DNA of 64,000 nt from Brucella oryzae (GTDB lineage Bacteria > Pseudomonadota > Alphaproteobacteria > Rhizobiales > Rhizobiaceae). Of this stretch, positions 55,534 through 64,000 are shown in pieces; the stretch's first letter is position 1; every line of letters begins with the position of its first letter. The notes below the pieces were generated by a model. It saw only the letters and a list, made by a program, of their open reading frames with translations, was not told the DNA's origin and ran no database searches. The stretch lies in the NCBI GenBank assembly GCA_012103035.1, contig JAAVLL010000001.1:594501-658500 (forward strand), given 5' to 3'. The translations under genes were made by a program, and so were the position numbers.

Positions 55534-58500
55534 ATGACCGATATCTCGCATCCCGCTCCTGATTTTTCTGCGCAAGAGGCTGAGGTGCTGGCCCAGCTTC
55601 ACTTCGGCGTGACGGCGAGTGCCTCGCCGCTCGACAGCGAGCGCGACCGCAATTTCCGGCTGAGGACGGGCAACGGATCGGGGACTGGATTCTGAAGGTC
55701 GTGAATGCCAGTGAACCGCGTGTCGAAAGCGAGTTCCAGACTGCGCTTCTACAGCATCTGGCCAATGCCGACCCCGCGCTTGCCGTACCGCGCCTGAAGG
55801 CAAGCTTGTCGGGCGAAGTGCTGGTCTCTGCAGAAAAGAGCATGGCAAGCCCCATGCGCTGCGGGTGGCAAGCTGGCTTCCTGGCACGCCGCTGGCGGAG
55901 GTCAAGCGCACCAAAACGCTGATGCATAATCTGGGCAGCGCGCTTGGCGAACTGGATCGTGCGTTGCAGGGCTTCATTCATCCGGGCGCCTTGCGCGATT
56001 TCGACTGGGATCTGCGCCATGCAGGCCGGGCGCGTGACCGGCTGCACTTCATCGACAAGCCGGAGGACCGCGCCGTCATCGAGCGTTTCCTTGTCCGTTT
56101 CGAGCGCGATGTGGCGCCGAAGCTGCCGCTTTTGCGTGCGCAGGTGATCCACAATGACGCCAATGACTGGAACGTGCTGGTCGACCCACAGGATAATGAA
56201 CGTATTGCCGGGCTGATCGATTTTGGCGATGCGGTTCACACCGTGCTGGTTGCCGAAGTAGCGATTGCTGCTGCCTATTCCATTCTGGATATGGACGACC
56301 CGATTGGTGCGGCTGCTGCCCTTGCTGCCGGGTTCCATGCGAAATATCCGCTTCTGCCGCAGGAAATCGATCTCATATTCGATCTGATTGCGATGCGCCT
56401 CGTTACAAGTGTCACGCTATCGGCCTCGCGCCGCGAAAAGACCGATGACAATCCTTATCTTGCGATCAGCGAAGCGCCTGCGTGGCGGCTTCTGCATAAG
56501 CTTGATGCGATGAACCCGCGCTTTGCCACGGCGATCCTGCGCAAGGCGTGCGGGTTCGATGCTGTCGACGGGCCGGTGCGGTGCGCGACTGGATCAGCGC
56601 CAACCGGAAGAATTTTGCTCCCATTCTCCGCCCGCATCCGGCGACGATGACCAAGGCGCTGGTGCCCTATGGCGATCCGGCGCATGTGATGACGGTCGAT
56701 TCCGCCGGTCAGCGCCCGAAGGAGGCAACCGCCTGGTGGGATGATTTCTGTGCCCGCAACCATATTGAGCTTGGCATTGGGCCATGGGGCGAAAAGCGCA
56801 CCGTTTATACCGATGAGGCGTTCCGTTCCCGCTTTGTCGAAGGCGAGCGGCGTGTCCACCATCTGGGCCTCGACCTGTTCATGCCTGCAGGCACGCCCGT
56901 CTACACGCCGCTTGCAGCCACCGTGAAAAGCGTCGAGATCGAGACCGCGCCGCTTGGCTATGGCGGGCTGATCGCGCTGGAGCATCAGTCGGAAGGCTGC
57001 CCGCCTTTCATCACGCTCTGGGGCCATATGGCGCATGAGGCCGTGTCGCGCCTGAAGCCGGGACAAAAGCTTGCCGCCGGTGATCTCGTCGGTCCCATGG
57101 GCGATATGCACGAGAACGGCGGCTGGACGCCACATCTTCATTTCCAGATTTCAACCGATATTGGCCTCACGGCAGCGGAAATTCTGGGCGTCGGTGAATA
57201 TGCCTATCTCGAAGTCTGGGCCGATATCTTCCCCGATGCCGCGCCTCTTGCCGATATTCCGGCGGAAGCCTTCCACCAGACCGGGCGCACGCGGGCCGAA
57301 ATCGTCAGCGCCCGCAAGGATATTCTGCTGCCGAACCTCTCTATCTCCTATTCCGAGCCGATCAAGTTCGTGCGCGGCGAGGGGCATGGCTGATCGACAA
57401 TCGGGGCCGCGCCTATCTCGATTGCTTCAATAATGTCTGCCATCTCGGTCATGCGCATCCGGAAGTGGTGGAGGCAATTGCCAGACAGGCGGCGATCCTC
57501 AACACCAATACGCGCTATTTGCACGACAATATCGTTTCCTATGCGGAACGCCTGACGGCGACTTTGCCTGAAGGATTGACGGTGGCCTCCTTTGCCTGTT
57601 CGGGCAGCGAGGCGAACAGTCTGGCGCTGCGTATGGCGCGCGCGCATTCGGGCCAGCGTGATGCGCTGGTGCTCGACTGGGCCTATCACGGCACGACACA
57701 GAGCTGATCGATCTCAGCCCGTATAAATACAAGCGCAAGGGCGGCAAGGGACGTCCGGATCACGTGTTTGAGGCCGTCATCCCCGACAGCTACCGCGCAC
57801 CAGAAAACTGGCCGTTGCAGGAACATGGCAAGCGCTTTGCCGAAAGTATTGCCGAACAGATCGAAGCGATCAAAAGCCTTGGACGCGGCCCGGCTTATTT
57901 CATTGCCGAGTCGATCCCGAGCGTCGCCGGTCAGGTCTTCCTGCCGGAAGGCTATCTGCAGGAAGTCTACGCGATGGTGCGGGCGGCTGGCGGTGTTTGC
58001 ATCGCTGACGAAGTTCAGGTTGGTTTCGGTCGTGTCGGCAGCCACTGGTGGGCGTTTGAAATGCAGGACGTGGTGCCGGATATCGTCACCATGGGCAAGC
58101 CCATCGGCAATGGTCATCCGATGTCGGCAGTGGTGACAACCCGTGAAATAGCCAACAGCTTCAACAATGGGATGGAATATTTCAACACATTCGGCGGCAA
58201 TCCGGTGTCCTGTGCGGCAGGGCTGGCGGTGCTAGATGTGATCGAGCGCAATGATCTGCGCCGCAACGCGCTCGATATCGGCAACTATCTTATCGACGGG
58301 TTCCGTTCGATGCAGAAGCGCTTTGACATCATCGGTGATGTGCGCGGGCAGGGGCTGTTCCTCGGTATCGAACTGGTCACGGATCGCAAGACCAAGGAAC
58401 CGGCAACGGCGCTGGCCAAGAAGATCAACGATGGCGCGCGCGAACGCGGCATCCTGATGGGGACCGAAGGTCCGTTCGACAATGTGCTGAAAATGCGCCC

Positions 58501-58579
58501 GCCGATGATCTTCACACGCGCCAATGCCGATCATCTCTTAAGCGTTCTGGAGTATAGCTTCGCGGCTGCGCTGAAGTAG
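55534..58579 (+). CDS. Three-domain fusion: APH-type kinase + M23 peptidase-like + class-III aminotransferase (five frame breaks)
   Basis: About 1,016 residues after restoring bases near 55668, 55845, 56578, 57380 and 57702. Domain 1 (~1-350): APH/choline-kinase fold with [16 protein letters not shown] and [15 protein letters not shown] (Brenner motif HNDxxxxN and metal-binding DFGD). Domain 2 (~360-600): M23-like LytM fold with [20 protein letters not shown] and WTPHLHFQ (HxH). Domain 3 (~600-1015): class-III PLP enzyme with [33 protein letters not shown] (Asp) and [18 protein letters not shown] (Lys). It resembles ethanolamine-phosphate or phosphohydroxylysine phospho-lyases. Start ATG 55534, or 55477. 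Divergent Lrp gene; AapJ-like gene 117 bp downstream. Confidence 0.87.
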
Positions 58580-58695
58580 CCGGTAGTCGGATAACTAAAC
58601 AAACAACAAGCCCGGCGGCATGTCGCCGGGCAACGGGTCGGCTTTGTCGAAATTCTGGGCCGAAATTCTGGCCCGAAACTCTGGGAGGAGGAACA

Positions 58696-59711
58696 ATGAA
58701 AAGATAGTTTTGGGATCGTTGCTGGCGGCGGGCTTGGCCCTGTCCGCTCAAAGTGGGGCGCAAGCGGATACGCTTTCGACGGTCAAGGAACGCGGCAAGA
58801 TCAATTGCGGCGTCAGCCAGGGCGTTGCAGGGTTTTCGTCGCCGGACGATCAGGGCAAATGGACCGGCTTCGACATTGATTTTGCCGTGCGGTGTCGGCG
58901 GCGGTCTTTGGCGATCCCGACAAGGTGAGCTTCATTCCGCTTTCGACCAAGGAGCGCTTTACCGCATTGCAATCCGGCACGGTCGATCTGCTATCGCGCC
59001 AGACGACCTGGACGCTCTCGCGCGATGCGGGCATGGGCATTCTTTTCGTCGGCACGGCCTATTATGACGGACAGGGTTTCATGATCCGCAAGGATCTGGG
59101 CGTCGATAGCGCGACGAAGCTCGACGGCGCGTCGGTTTGCACCGAACAGGGCACGACCACGGAACAGAACGTCGCCGATTATTTCAGCGCCAACAATATC
59201 AAATACGAGCCGGTGGTGATCGATTCCGCCGATGGTATTCTGAAGGCGTTTGAAACGGGCCGCTGCGATGTCTACACGACCGATGCGTCCGCGCTTTATG
59301 CGCAGCGCCTCGCTTGCCGAGCCTGACGCCTTCACCGTTCTGCCGGAAGTTATTTCCAAGGAGCCGCTCGGGCCCGCCGTCCGTCAGGGCGACGACAAAT
59401 GGTTCAATATCGTTCGCTGGACCCTGTTTGCGATGCTCGAGGCAGAGGAACTGGGTGTTACGCAGGCTTCCGCCGAAGCGGACCTCAACTCCAAAAAGCC
59501 GGATGTGCGCCGGTTTCTGGGAAGCGAAGGCGACAACGGCCAGCAGCTCGGCCTCGAGCCGAAATGGGCCTATAATATCGTCTCCAGCATCGGCAATTAT
59601 GGCGAAATGTTCGAGCGCACCGTCGGCAAGGGCAGCCTGCTCAAGATCGACCGCGGCATCAATGCGCTGTGGAACAAGGGCGGGCTGATGTACGCGCCGC
59701 CTGTAAAGTAA
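58696..59711 (+). CDS. AapJ-like general L-amino acid-binding protein (three frame breaks)
   Basis: ATG 58696 with GGGAGGAGGAAC upstream. Bases lost near 58703, 58890 and 59312. Signal KKIVLGSLLAAGLALSAQSG, then ADTLSTVKERGKINCGVSQG, the GltI/AapJ type. FIPLSTKERFTALQSGTVDL, LLSRQTTWTLSRDAG and VCTEQGTTTEQNVADYF line the ligand site. The C-terminal WAYNIVSSIGNYGEMFERTV and GINALWNKGGLMYAPPVK match AapJ. About 339 aa. No aapQMP permease genes are adjacent, so it may use a permease elsewhere. Same strand as the fusion gene: perhaps they work together. Confidence 0.88.
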
Positions 59712-59724
59712 AGTTCAGAGCCTT

Positions 59725-59829
59725 CTAGAGCGGTTCTGGTTAAAACGGAATCACTGGAACCGCTCTAACTCTTGTTTTGTCGCATTTTCCAACGCAAAAC
59801 CGCTCCGCACTTTTGCTGGAAATGCTCTA
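59725..59829. repeat. REP-like composite repeat
   Basis: AGAGCGGTTCTGGTTAAAAC and TCACTGGAACCGCTCTAACT pair (AGAGCGGTTC/GAACCGCTCT). TTGTTTTGTCGCATTTTCCA, then CCGCTCCGCACTTTTGCTGG and AAATGCTCTA follow. This is the form of rhizobial REP/RIME-like units, related to 24648-24705 and 4965-5105. Confidence 0.75.
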
Positions 59830-61547
59830 TGAAAGAGCCCCGGGAAACCGGGGCTCTTTTGCTTTACTTTGCTTGGCGAGACCCTGTTCGCGCATCTGGC
59901 TGAGGCTCATCTTCGGTGAAAGCGCTTCGGGATCGATGCGGATTTCGATGAGTCCAGGCTTGCCGGATTTTTCGCAAGCCTCGAAGGCAGGCGCGAAATC
60001 AGCGGTCTTTTCCACCACTTCGCCATGTAGGCCATAGGCGCGGGCCAAGGACGCAAAATCGGGGTTCGCAAGGCCGGTGCCCGAAACGCGACCGGGATAG
60101 GTGCGCTCCTGATGCATGCGGATCGTGCCATACATGCCATTGTTCACGACGATGAAGATGGCATTGGCGCCATATTGCGCGGCTGTCGCCAGTTCCTGCC
60201 CGTTCATGAGGAAACAGCCGTCGCCCGCAAAGGCAACCACTGTGCGTTCCGGCGCGGTGAGCTTGGCCGCAACCGCCGCCGGTACGCCATAGCCCATGGA
60301 GCCGTTGGTGGGTGCCAACTGGCTGCGATAGGCGCGGTATTGGTAGAAGCGATGCGGCCAGGCGGAATAGTTGCCCGCGCCATTGGTGATGATGGCGTCG
60401 GCAGGCAGATGCGCGCGCAGCCATTCCATCACTTCGCCCATCTGCACATCTCCGGGGATCACCGGCGACTGGATATTGTCGCGATAATCGGCATTGGCGC
60501 TGTCGGTCCATGCCTTCCAGCGCGGGCTGGCAACCGGCGCAAGCTTGGCCGCCGCCGCACAGAAGGCAGGCATGGAGGCATTGACCGGAACATCCGCATG
60601 ATAGACGCGGCCCAGTTCCTCTGCGCCCGGATGGATATGGATGAGCTTCTGCTTTGGCACCGGAATGGATACGAGTTCATAGCCCTGCGTCGTCATTTCG
60701 CCAAGGCGGGCGCCAATCACGATCAGCAGGTCTGCATCGCGAACGCGCTGCGCCAGCTTGGGGCTAACCGAGGTTCCCATTTCGCCAGCATAAAGCGGGT
60801 GAGTGTTGTCGAACATGTCCTGGCAGCGGAAGGAAGCAGCGACCGGCAGGTGCATGTTCTCGGCAAATTTCCGCAGGTCGCTGACGGCATCGCCATTCCA
60901 GCCGCCACCGCCGACGATCACGAGGGGCCGCTCGGCCTTTGCAAGCAGCGCCTGCATGTCCTGCAACTGGTCGGCACCCGGATGCATCTGCACCTGCTTG
61001 TAAGCCGGTGCGTCGCTGACGGCGGCATGGGAGGTCAGCATGTCTTCCGGCAGGGCGATCACGACCGGGCCGGGACGTCCGTTGACTGCGCGGTGGAAGG
61101 CCTGGCTGACGAGTTCCGGAATGCGTGCGGCATCGTCGATCTGCACGACCCATTTGGCCATCTGGCCGAACATGCGGCGATAATCGATTTCCTGAAACGC
61201 CTCGCGCTCGACCTGATCGCTGGCAACCTGCCCGATAAAAGCAGCATCGGCGTCGAGTCCTGAAAGGCTGTGTGTACACCGATGGAAGCGTTTGTTGCGC
61301 CGGGACCGCGCGTGACGAAGCAGATACCCGGCTTGCCGGTCAGCTTGCCATAGGCTTCCGCCATATAGGCCGCGCCGCCTTCCTGCCGGCAGACGATCAG
61401 GTCAATCGCATCGCTTGAATCATGAAAGGCGTCAAGCGCGGCGAGGTAGCTCTCGCCGGGGACGCAGAAGACCCGGTCAGCGCCATGGATGCGCAGCGCA
61501 TCCACCAAAATCTGGCCTCCGGTACGGGCATCGGGTTTGCTCGTCAT
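59827..61547 (-). CDS. Thiamine-diphosphate enzyme, acetolactate synthase-like (frame break near 61265)
   Basis: Start ATG 61547 (TSKPDARTGGQILVDALR), with GAGG 11 bp upstream. The frame further upstream is repeat-derived. CRQEGGAAYMAEAYGKLTGK holds the catalytic Glu region, then RGPGATNASIGVHTAFQDS; one base is lost near 61265 and DADAAFIGQV follows. Central FAD-like domain PLVIVGGGGWNGDAVSDLRK; ThDP motif FAGDGCFLMNGQELATAAQY (GDG...) and NNGMYGTIRMHQE. As given it ends RFPGALS at 59827, but the last seven codons lie inside a terminator hairpin. One lost base in CAGGGTCTCGCC would give stop TAA at ~59861. About 573 aa. Substrate unknown. Confidence 0.85.
59828..59863 (-). terminator. Terminator hairpin at the end of the ThDP-enzyme gene
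   Basis: AGAGCCCCGG...CCGGGGCTCT: 10-bp stem with a 4-base loop, U-rich on both strands (TTTTGC on plus, TTTCAT on minus). It lies within the drawn 3' end of the ThDP gene, which is unusual and suggests the true stop is earlier. Confidence 0.85.
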
Positions 61548-61569
61548 TATACGCATTTCCTCAATTTTC

Positions 61570-61710
61570 GAGCCTGTTCCAAAGTCGCCATGCCGGTCTG
61601 CAAATGGCGATTTGTCTGCATTCCGGTGCTCATGTACCCAAAAGTACACTCCGCTCCGGTACTCGAAAATCACCATTTTCGCCTCGGCCTGCCGCTTTTG
61701 ATTCAGGCTC
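61570..61710. repeat. Bru-RS-like repeat, copy 4
   Basis: GAGCCTGTTCCAAAGTCGCC ... TGTACCCAAAAGTACACTCC ... GATTCAGGCTC: same ends and plan as copy 1, with CATGCCGGTCTGC in place of CTGTGTGGCTGC and a central GTACCCAAAAGTAC. It lies upstream of the ThDP-enzyme start and is read through by its upstream frame extension. Confidence 0.8.
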
Positions 61711-61864
61711 TCACCAAAACTGGCTTGGTCAGGACGGTTCTTTCGCCGCCCTTTTCCTCCCAGCCAACCGTGGCTGATATGAACATAGCCAGCGGTGCGA
61801 ATACAGATTAAACATCATGACTAAACTGTATGAACTCATGATGCACCGGTATGGAGGAACAGCG

Positions 61865-62667
61865 ATGGCCAAGGAAAACACGGGCAAGATCCGCATCGGT
61901 ATTGGCGGATGGGCCTATGAACCGTGGGACAAGAGCTTCTATCCTGAAAAACTATCGAAGAAGCGCCAGCTTGAATATGCCTCGAGCAAGCTCACATCGA
62001 TCGAAATCAACAGCACTTATTACGGCCCCAGAAGCCTGCGACCTTTGCAAAATGGCACGATGAAACGCCGGAAGGCTTTGTGTTTTCACTGAAAGCACCG
62101 CGTTTTTCCACCAATCGCCGCGTGCTGGCGGAGGCAGGCGAGCATTGAGCGGTTCATAACCGGCGGCATGATGGAGCTGAAGGACAAGCTCGGCGTGGTC
62201 AACTGGCAGTTCATGGGTACGAAAAATTCGATCCCGTGGATTTCGAGGCGTTCTTGAAGCTTCTGCCGAAGCGTGTCGACGGGCGCGATGTGCGCCATGC
62301 GGTCGAGGTGCGCCACGACAGTTTCAATTCACCGGACTTTATCGCTTTGTTGCGCGACTATGGGGTGGCCGTGGTGATTGCCGGCGACAGCGCCTTTCCG
62401 CAATTTGCCGATATGACCGCGCCTTTCGCCTATTTCCGTATTATGGGCACAGAAGAAAGCGAGCCGCTTGGCTATAGTGATGACCTGCTGGATCAATGGG
62501 CGGCACGGGCCAGGGCGATTGCGACCGGAGCGCTTGCCGAAGGATTGAAGACCGTTACGCCGCCCGTTGCCGATCATGTCGCCCGCGATGTCTATCTCTA
62601 CGTCATCAGCGGCTATAAGGCGCATAATCCGCATGCGGCCATGGCCTTGATCGAACGGACAAAATGA
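61865..62667 (+). CDS. DUF72 (YecE-like) TIM-barrel protein (three frame breaks)
   Basis: ATG 61865 with GGAGG 7 bp upstream. IRIGIGGWAYEPWDKSFYPE is the family start (GxxGWxYxxWxxxFYP). LEYASSKLTSIEINSTYYG holds the conserved Glu. Breaks occur near 62030, 62143 and 62222; PETPEGFVFSLKAPRF, WQFMGT and ALLRDYGVAVVIAGDSAFPQ follow. The restored protein is ~268 aa and ends at 62667. DUF72 proteins are barrel enzymes, possibly phosphohydrolases, of uncertain substrate. Confidence 0.87.
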
Positions 62668-62713
62668 TGCCTCGTGGCGGCTGTTGATTTTCATCTGAGT
62701 CGTCTGAGCCATC

Positions 62714-64000
62714 ATGTCAAAATTCGATCTTTCCGCGCTTGAAGCCTTCGTTCGCACCATTCCGCAGAATTACAAAGGGCCGGGCGGTGCGGTCGCGGTG
62801 GTGAAGGATGGCAAGGTTGTGCTGCGCCATGCATGGGGCTTTGCCGACCTTGCCGCGCGCAAGGCGATGACGCCGGAAACGCGTATGCCGATCTGCTCGG
62901 TCAGCAAGCAGTTCACCTGCGCCGTGCTGCTCGACAGTGTCGGCGAGCCGGAAGTTCTGGACGATGCGCTGGCCGCCTATCTCGACAAGTTTGCGGAAGA
63001 ACGCCCCAGCGTGCGCGATCTGTGCAACAACCAGTCGGGCCTGCGTGATTACTGGGCGCTGACGGTTCTGTGCGGGGCCGAACCGGAAGGCGTCTTTCTG
63101 CCCGAACAGGCGCAAAGCCTGCTGCGCCGCCTGAAGACCGCGCATTTCGCGCCGGGCACGCATTATTCCTATTGCAACGGCAATTTCCGCATTCTGGCTG
63201 ACCTGATCGAAGGCCATACAGGCCGGACATTGATCGACCTCCTGTCGGAGCGCATTTTCCGGCCTGCCGGCATGAAGACGGCAGAGCTTATCCCCGATAC
63301 GGCGCTGTTTGACGAATGCACCGGCTATGAGGGTGACACGGTGCGCGGCTTCCTGCCCGCCGTCAATCGCATCCACTGGATGGGCGATGCGGGCATTTGC
63401 GCGTCGCTGGACGACATGATTGCCTGGGAACAGTTCATCGATGCGATCCGCGACGACGAAAATGGAATCTATCGCCGCCTGAGCGGCCCGCAGACATTCA
63501 GCGATGGCGCGCCAGCGCCTTACGGTCTCGGCCTCAAATTCGAGGAGGCGGGCGGCAAGCGGCTGACCGGCCATGGCGGCGCTCTGCGCGGCTGGCGCTG
63601 CCAGCGCTGGCATTGCGCCGATGAGCGGCTTTCGACAATCGCCATGTTCAATTTTGAAGGCGGGGCATCCGAGGTCGCCTTCAGGCTGATGAATATCGCG
63701 CTCGGGGTTTCCACGGCGGAACCGGCTCGGGTGGAAGCCAATGCTGCATGGTTCGGCTCATGGCTCGACCGTGAAACCGGCCTCGTGTTGAGCCTTGAAG
63801 ATGCAGGACGTGGACGCATGAAGGCACGTTTCGGCACTGGACCGGAAATCATGGATGTGGTTGGCGAGAACGAAGCGCGTTCCTCGATAACCACGATCCG
63901 CCGTGACGGCGATACGATCCATCTGGCGCGTGAGGATGAAAATCTGAGCCTGACAATGCAACGCCTGAAAGGTGCGGTAAAGCAGGATATTGCAGGGTGT
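62714..64000 (+). CDS. dap: D-aminopeptidase, serine beta-lactamase-fold (3' end beyond window)
   Basis: The 429 codons to the edge are in one frame (ATG 62714), starting [20 protein letters not shown]. Active-site motifs of penicillin-binding/beta-lactamase fold: SxxK in [16 protein letters not shown], YxN in [12 protein letters not shown], and HxG in [17 protein letters not shown]. From memory the sequence closely follows the Ochrobactrum anthropi D-aminopeptidase of ~520 aa, which hydrolyses N-terminal D-Ala or Gly from peptides; its C-terminal domains B and C lie partly outside. An intact gene among many broken ones. Overlap to the DUF72 stop is none, ~45 bp. Confidence 0.93.
   Translation, partial: MSKFDLSALEAFVRTIPQNYKGPGGAVAVVKDGKVVLRHAWGFADLAARKAMTPETRMPICSVSKQFTCAVLLDSVGEPEVLDDALAAYLDKFAEERPSVRDLCNNQSGLRDYWALTVLCGAEPEGVFLPEQAQSLLRRLKTAHFAPGTHYSYCNGNFRILADLIEGHTGRTLIDLLSERIFRPAGMKTAELIPDTALFDECTGYEGDTVRGFLPAVNRIHWMGDAGICASLDDMIAWEQFIDAIRDDENGIYRRLSGPQTFSDGAPAPYGLGLKFEEAGGKRLTGHGGALRGWRCQRWHCADERLSTIAMFNFEGGASEVAFRLMNIALGVSTAEPARVEANAAWFGSWLDRETGLVLSLEDAGRGRMKARFGTGPEIMDVVGENEARSSITTIRRDGDTIHLAREDENLSLTMQRLKGAVKQDIAGC

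Noticed and set aside
60112-61263. 383-codon plus-strand open frame
   Set aside because: Antisense to the ThDP enzyme, which carries all family motifs.

Overview
The window is a piece of an alphaproteobacterial (Rhizobiales) genome, almost certainly Brucella. Three things point there. Two arrays of the Brucella 8-bp VNTR (CCCTACTG, the HOOF-Print unit AGGGCAGT read on the other strand) lie near 20.04 and 27.0 kb. Four copies of a dispersed element resembling Bru-RS are present. The gene order and proteins (def-fmt-truA-dapE, dapD, argB-engB-yidC-rnpA-rpmH, a D-aminopeptidase very like that of Ochrobactrum/Brucella) fit the genus. From memory of Brucella gene order I would place it on chromosome II, but that is inference. 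No rRNA, tRNA, CRISPR array or complete insertion sequence was seen.

Layout. 0-9.6 kb: start of rmuC (cut by the window edge), def-fmt-truA, dapE, a secreted BTLCP-type cysteine protease, two small secreted paralogues, dapD and a LOG-family protein. 9.7-15 kb: a minus-strand block with HAD nucleotidase, argB, engB, yidC, rnpA and rpmH (lysine/arginine synthesis, ribosome assembly, membrane insertion). 15.5-24 kb: ridA, a DUF4105 protein, msrPQ (periplasmic Met-SO repair), an esterase, a WD40 protein plus COG0523 zinc GTPase behind a putative Zur box, an AAC(6')-like acetyltransferase and a creatininase-type amidohydrolase. 24-32.5 kb: MarR and LacI regulators, a 2-hydroxyacid dehydrogenase, a class-I glutamine amidotransferase, an SDR, a membrane GGDEF-EAL protein and a FeeM/LuxI-like acyltransferase. 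32.6-36.3 kb: a small cytochrome oxidase subunit and the proton-translocating transhydrogenase pntA-pntAB-pntB. 36.3-37.6 kb: a conspicuously AT-rich segment with one orphan gene. 37.7-47 kb: oxidoreductase/SAF protein, HAD phosphatase, MaoC, a membrane lipase-like protein, rpsU, a TPR lipoprotein, a VOC protein and metQ-metN-metI. 47-53.6 kb: a minus-strand branched-chain-amino-acid-type ABC transporter (SBP, livG, F, H, M) ending in a GMC oxidoreductase, with a divergent LysR gene. 54.7-64 kb: a 29-residue membrane peptide, Lrp, a giant kinase/M23/aminotransferase fusion, an AapJ-like binding protein, a ThDP enzyme, a DUF72 protein and the D-aminopeptidase dap (cut by the edge).

Quality warning. 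About fifty reading-frame breaks are visible, mostly apparent loss of one base and often in short homopolymers. They hit genes that must work (def, truA, engB, yidC, rnpA, rpsU) as freely as dispensable ones. I therefore treat them as sequence/assembly errors, not gene decay, and annotate each such gene as one CDS across the break. Break positions are approximate (a few bases to a few tens of bases). 'Restored' proteins are my reading after adding or removing the base.

How the genes cooperate. DapD and DapE belong to the succinylase branch of lysine/diaminopimelate synthesis. Def and Fmt form the N-formylmethionine cycle. RnpA, RpmH, YidC and EngB are the classic ribosome/membrane-biogenesis cluster. 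MetNIQ and the Liv-type system import methionine and an amino acid or related solute. The most interesting regions are the AT-rich orphan locus (36.3-37.6 kb), the kinase/aminotransferase fusion with its Lrp regulator and binding protein (54.9-59.7 kb), the FeeM-like acyltransferase beside a c-di-GMP enzyme (29.1-32.4 kb), and the VNTR elements that supply stop codons to all four of their flanking genes.
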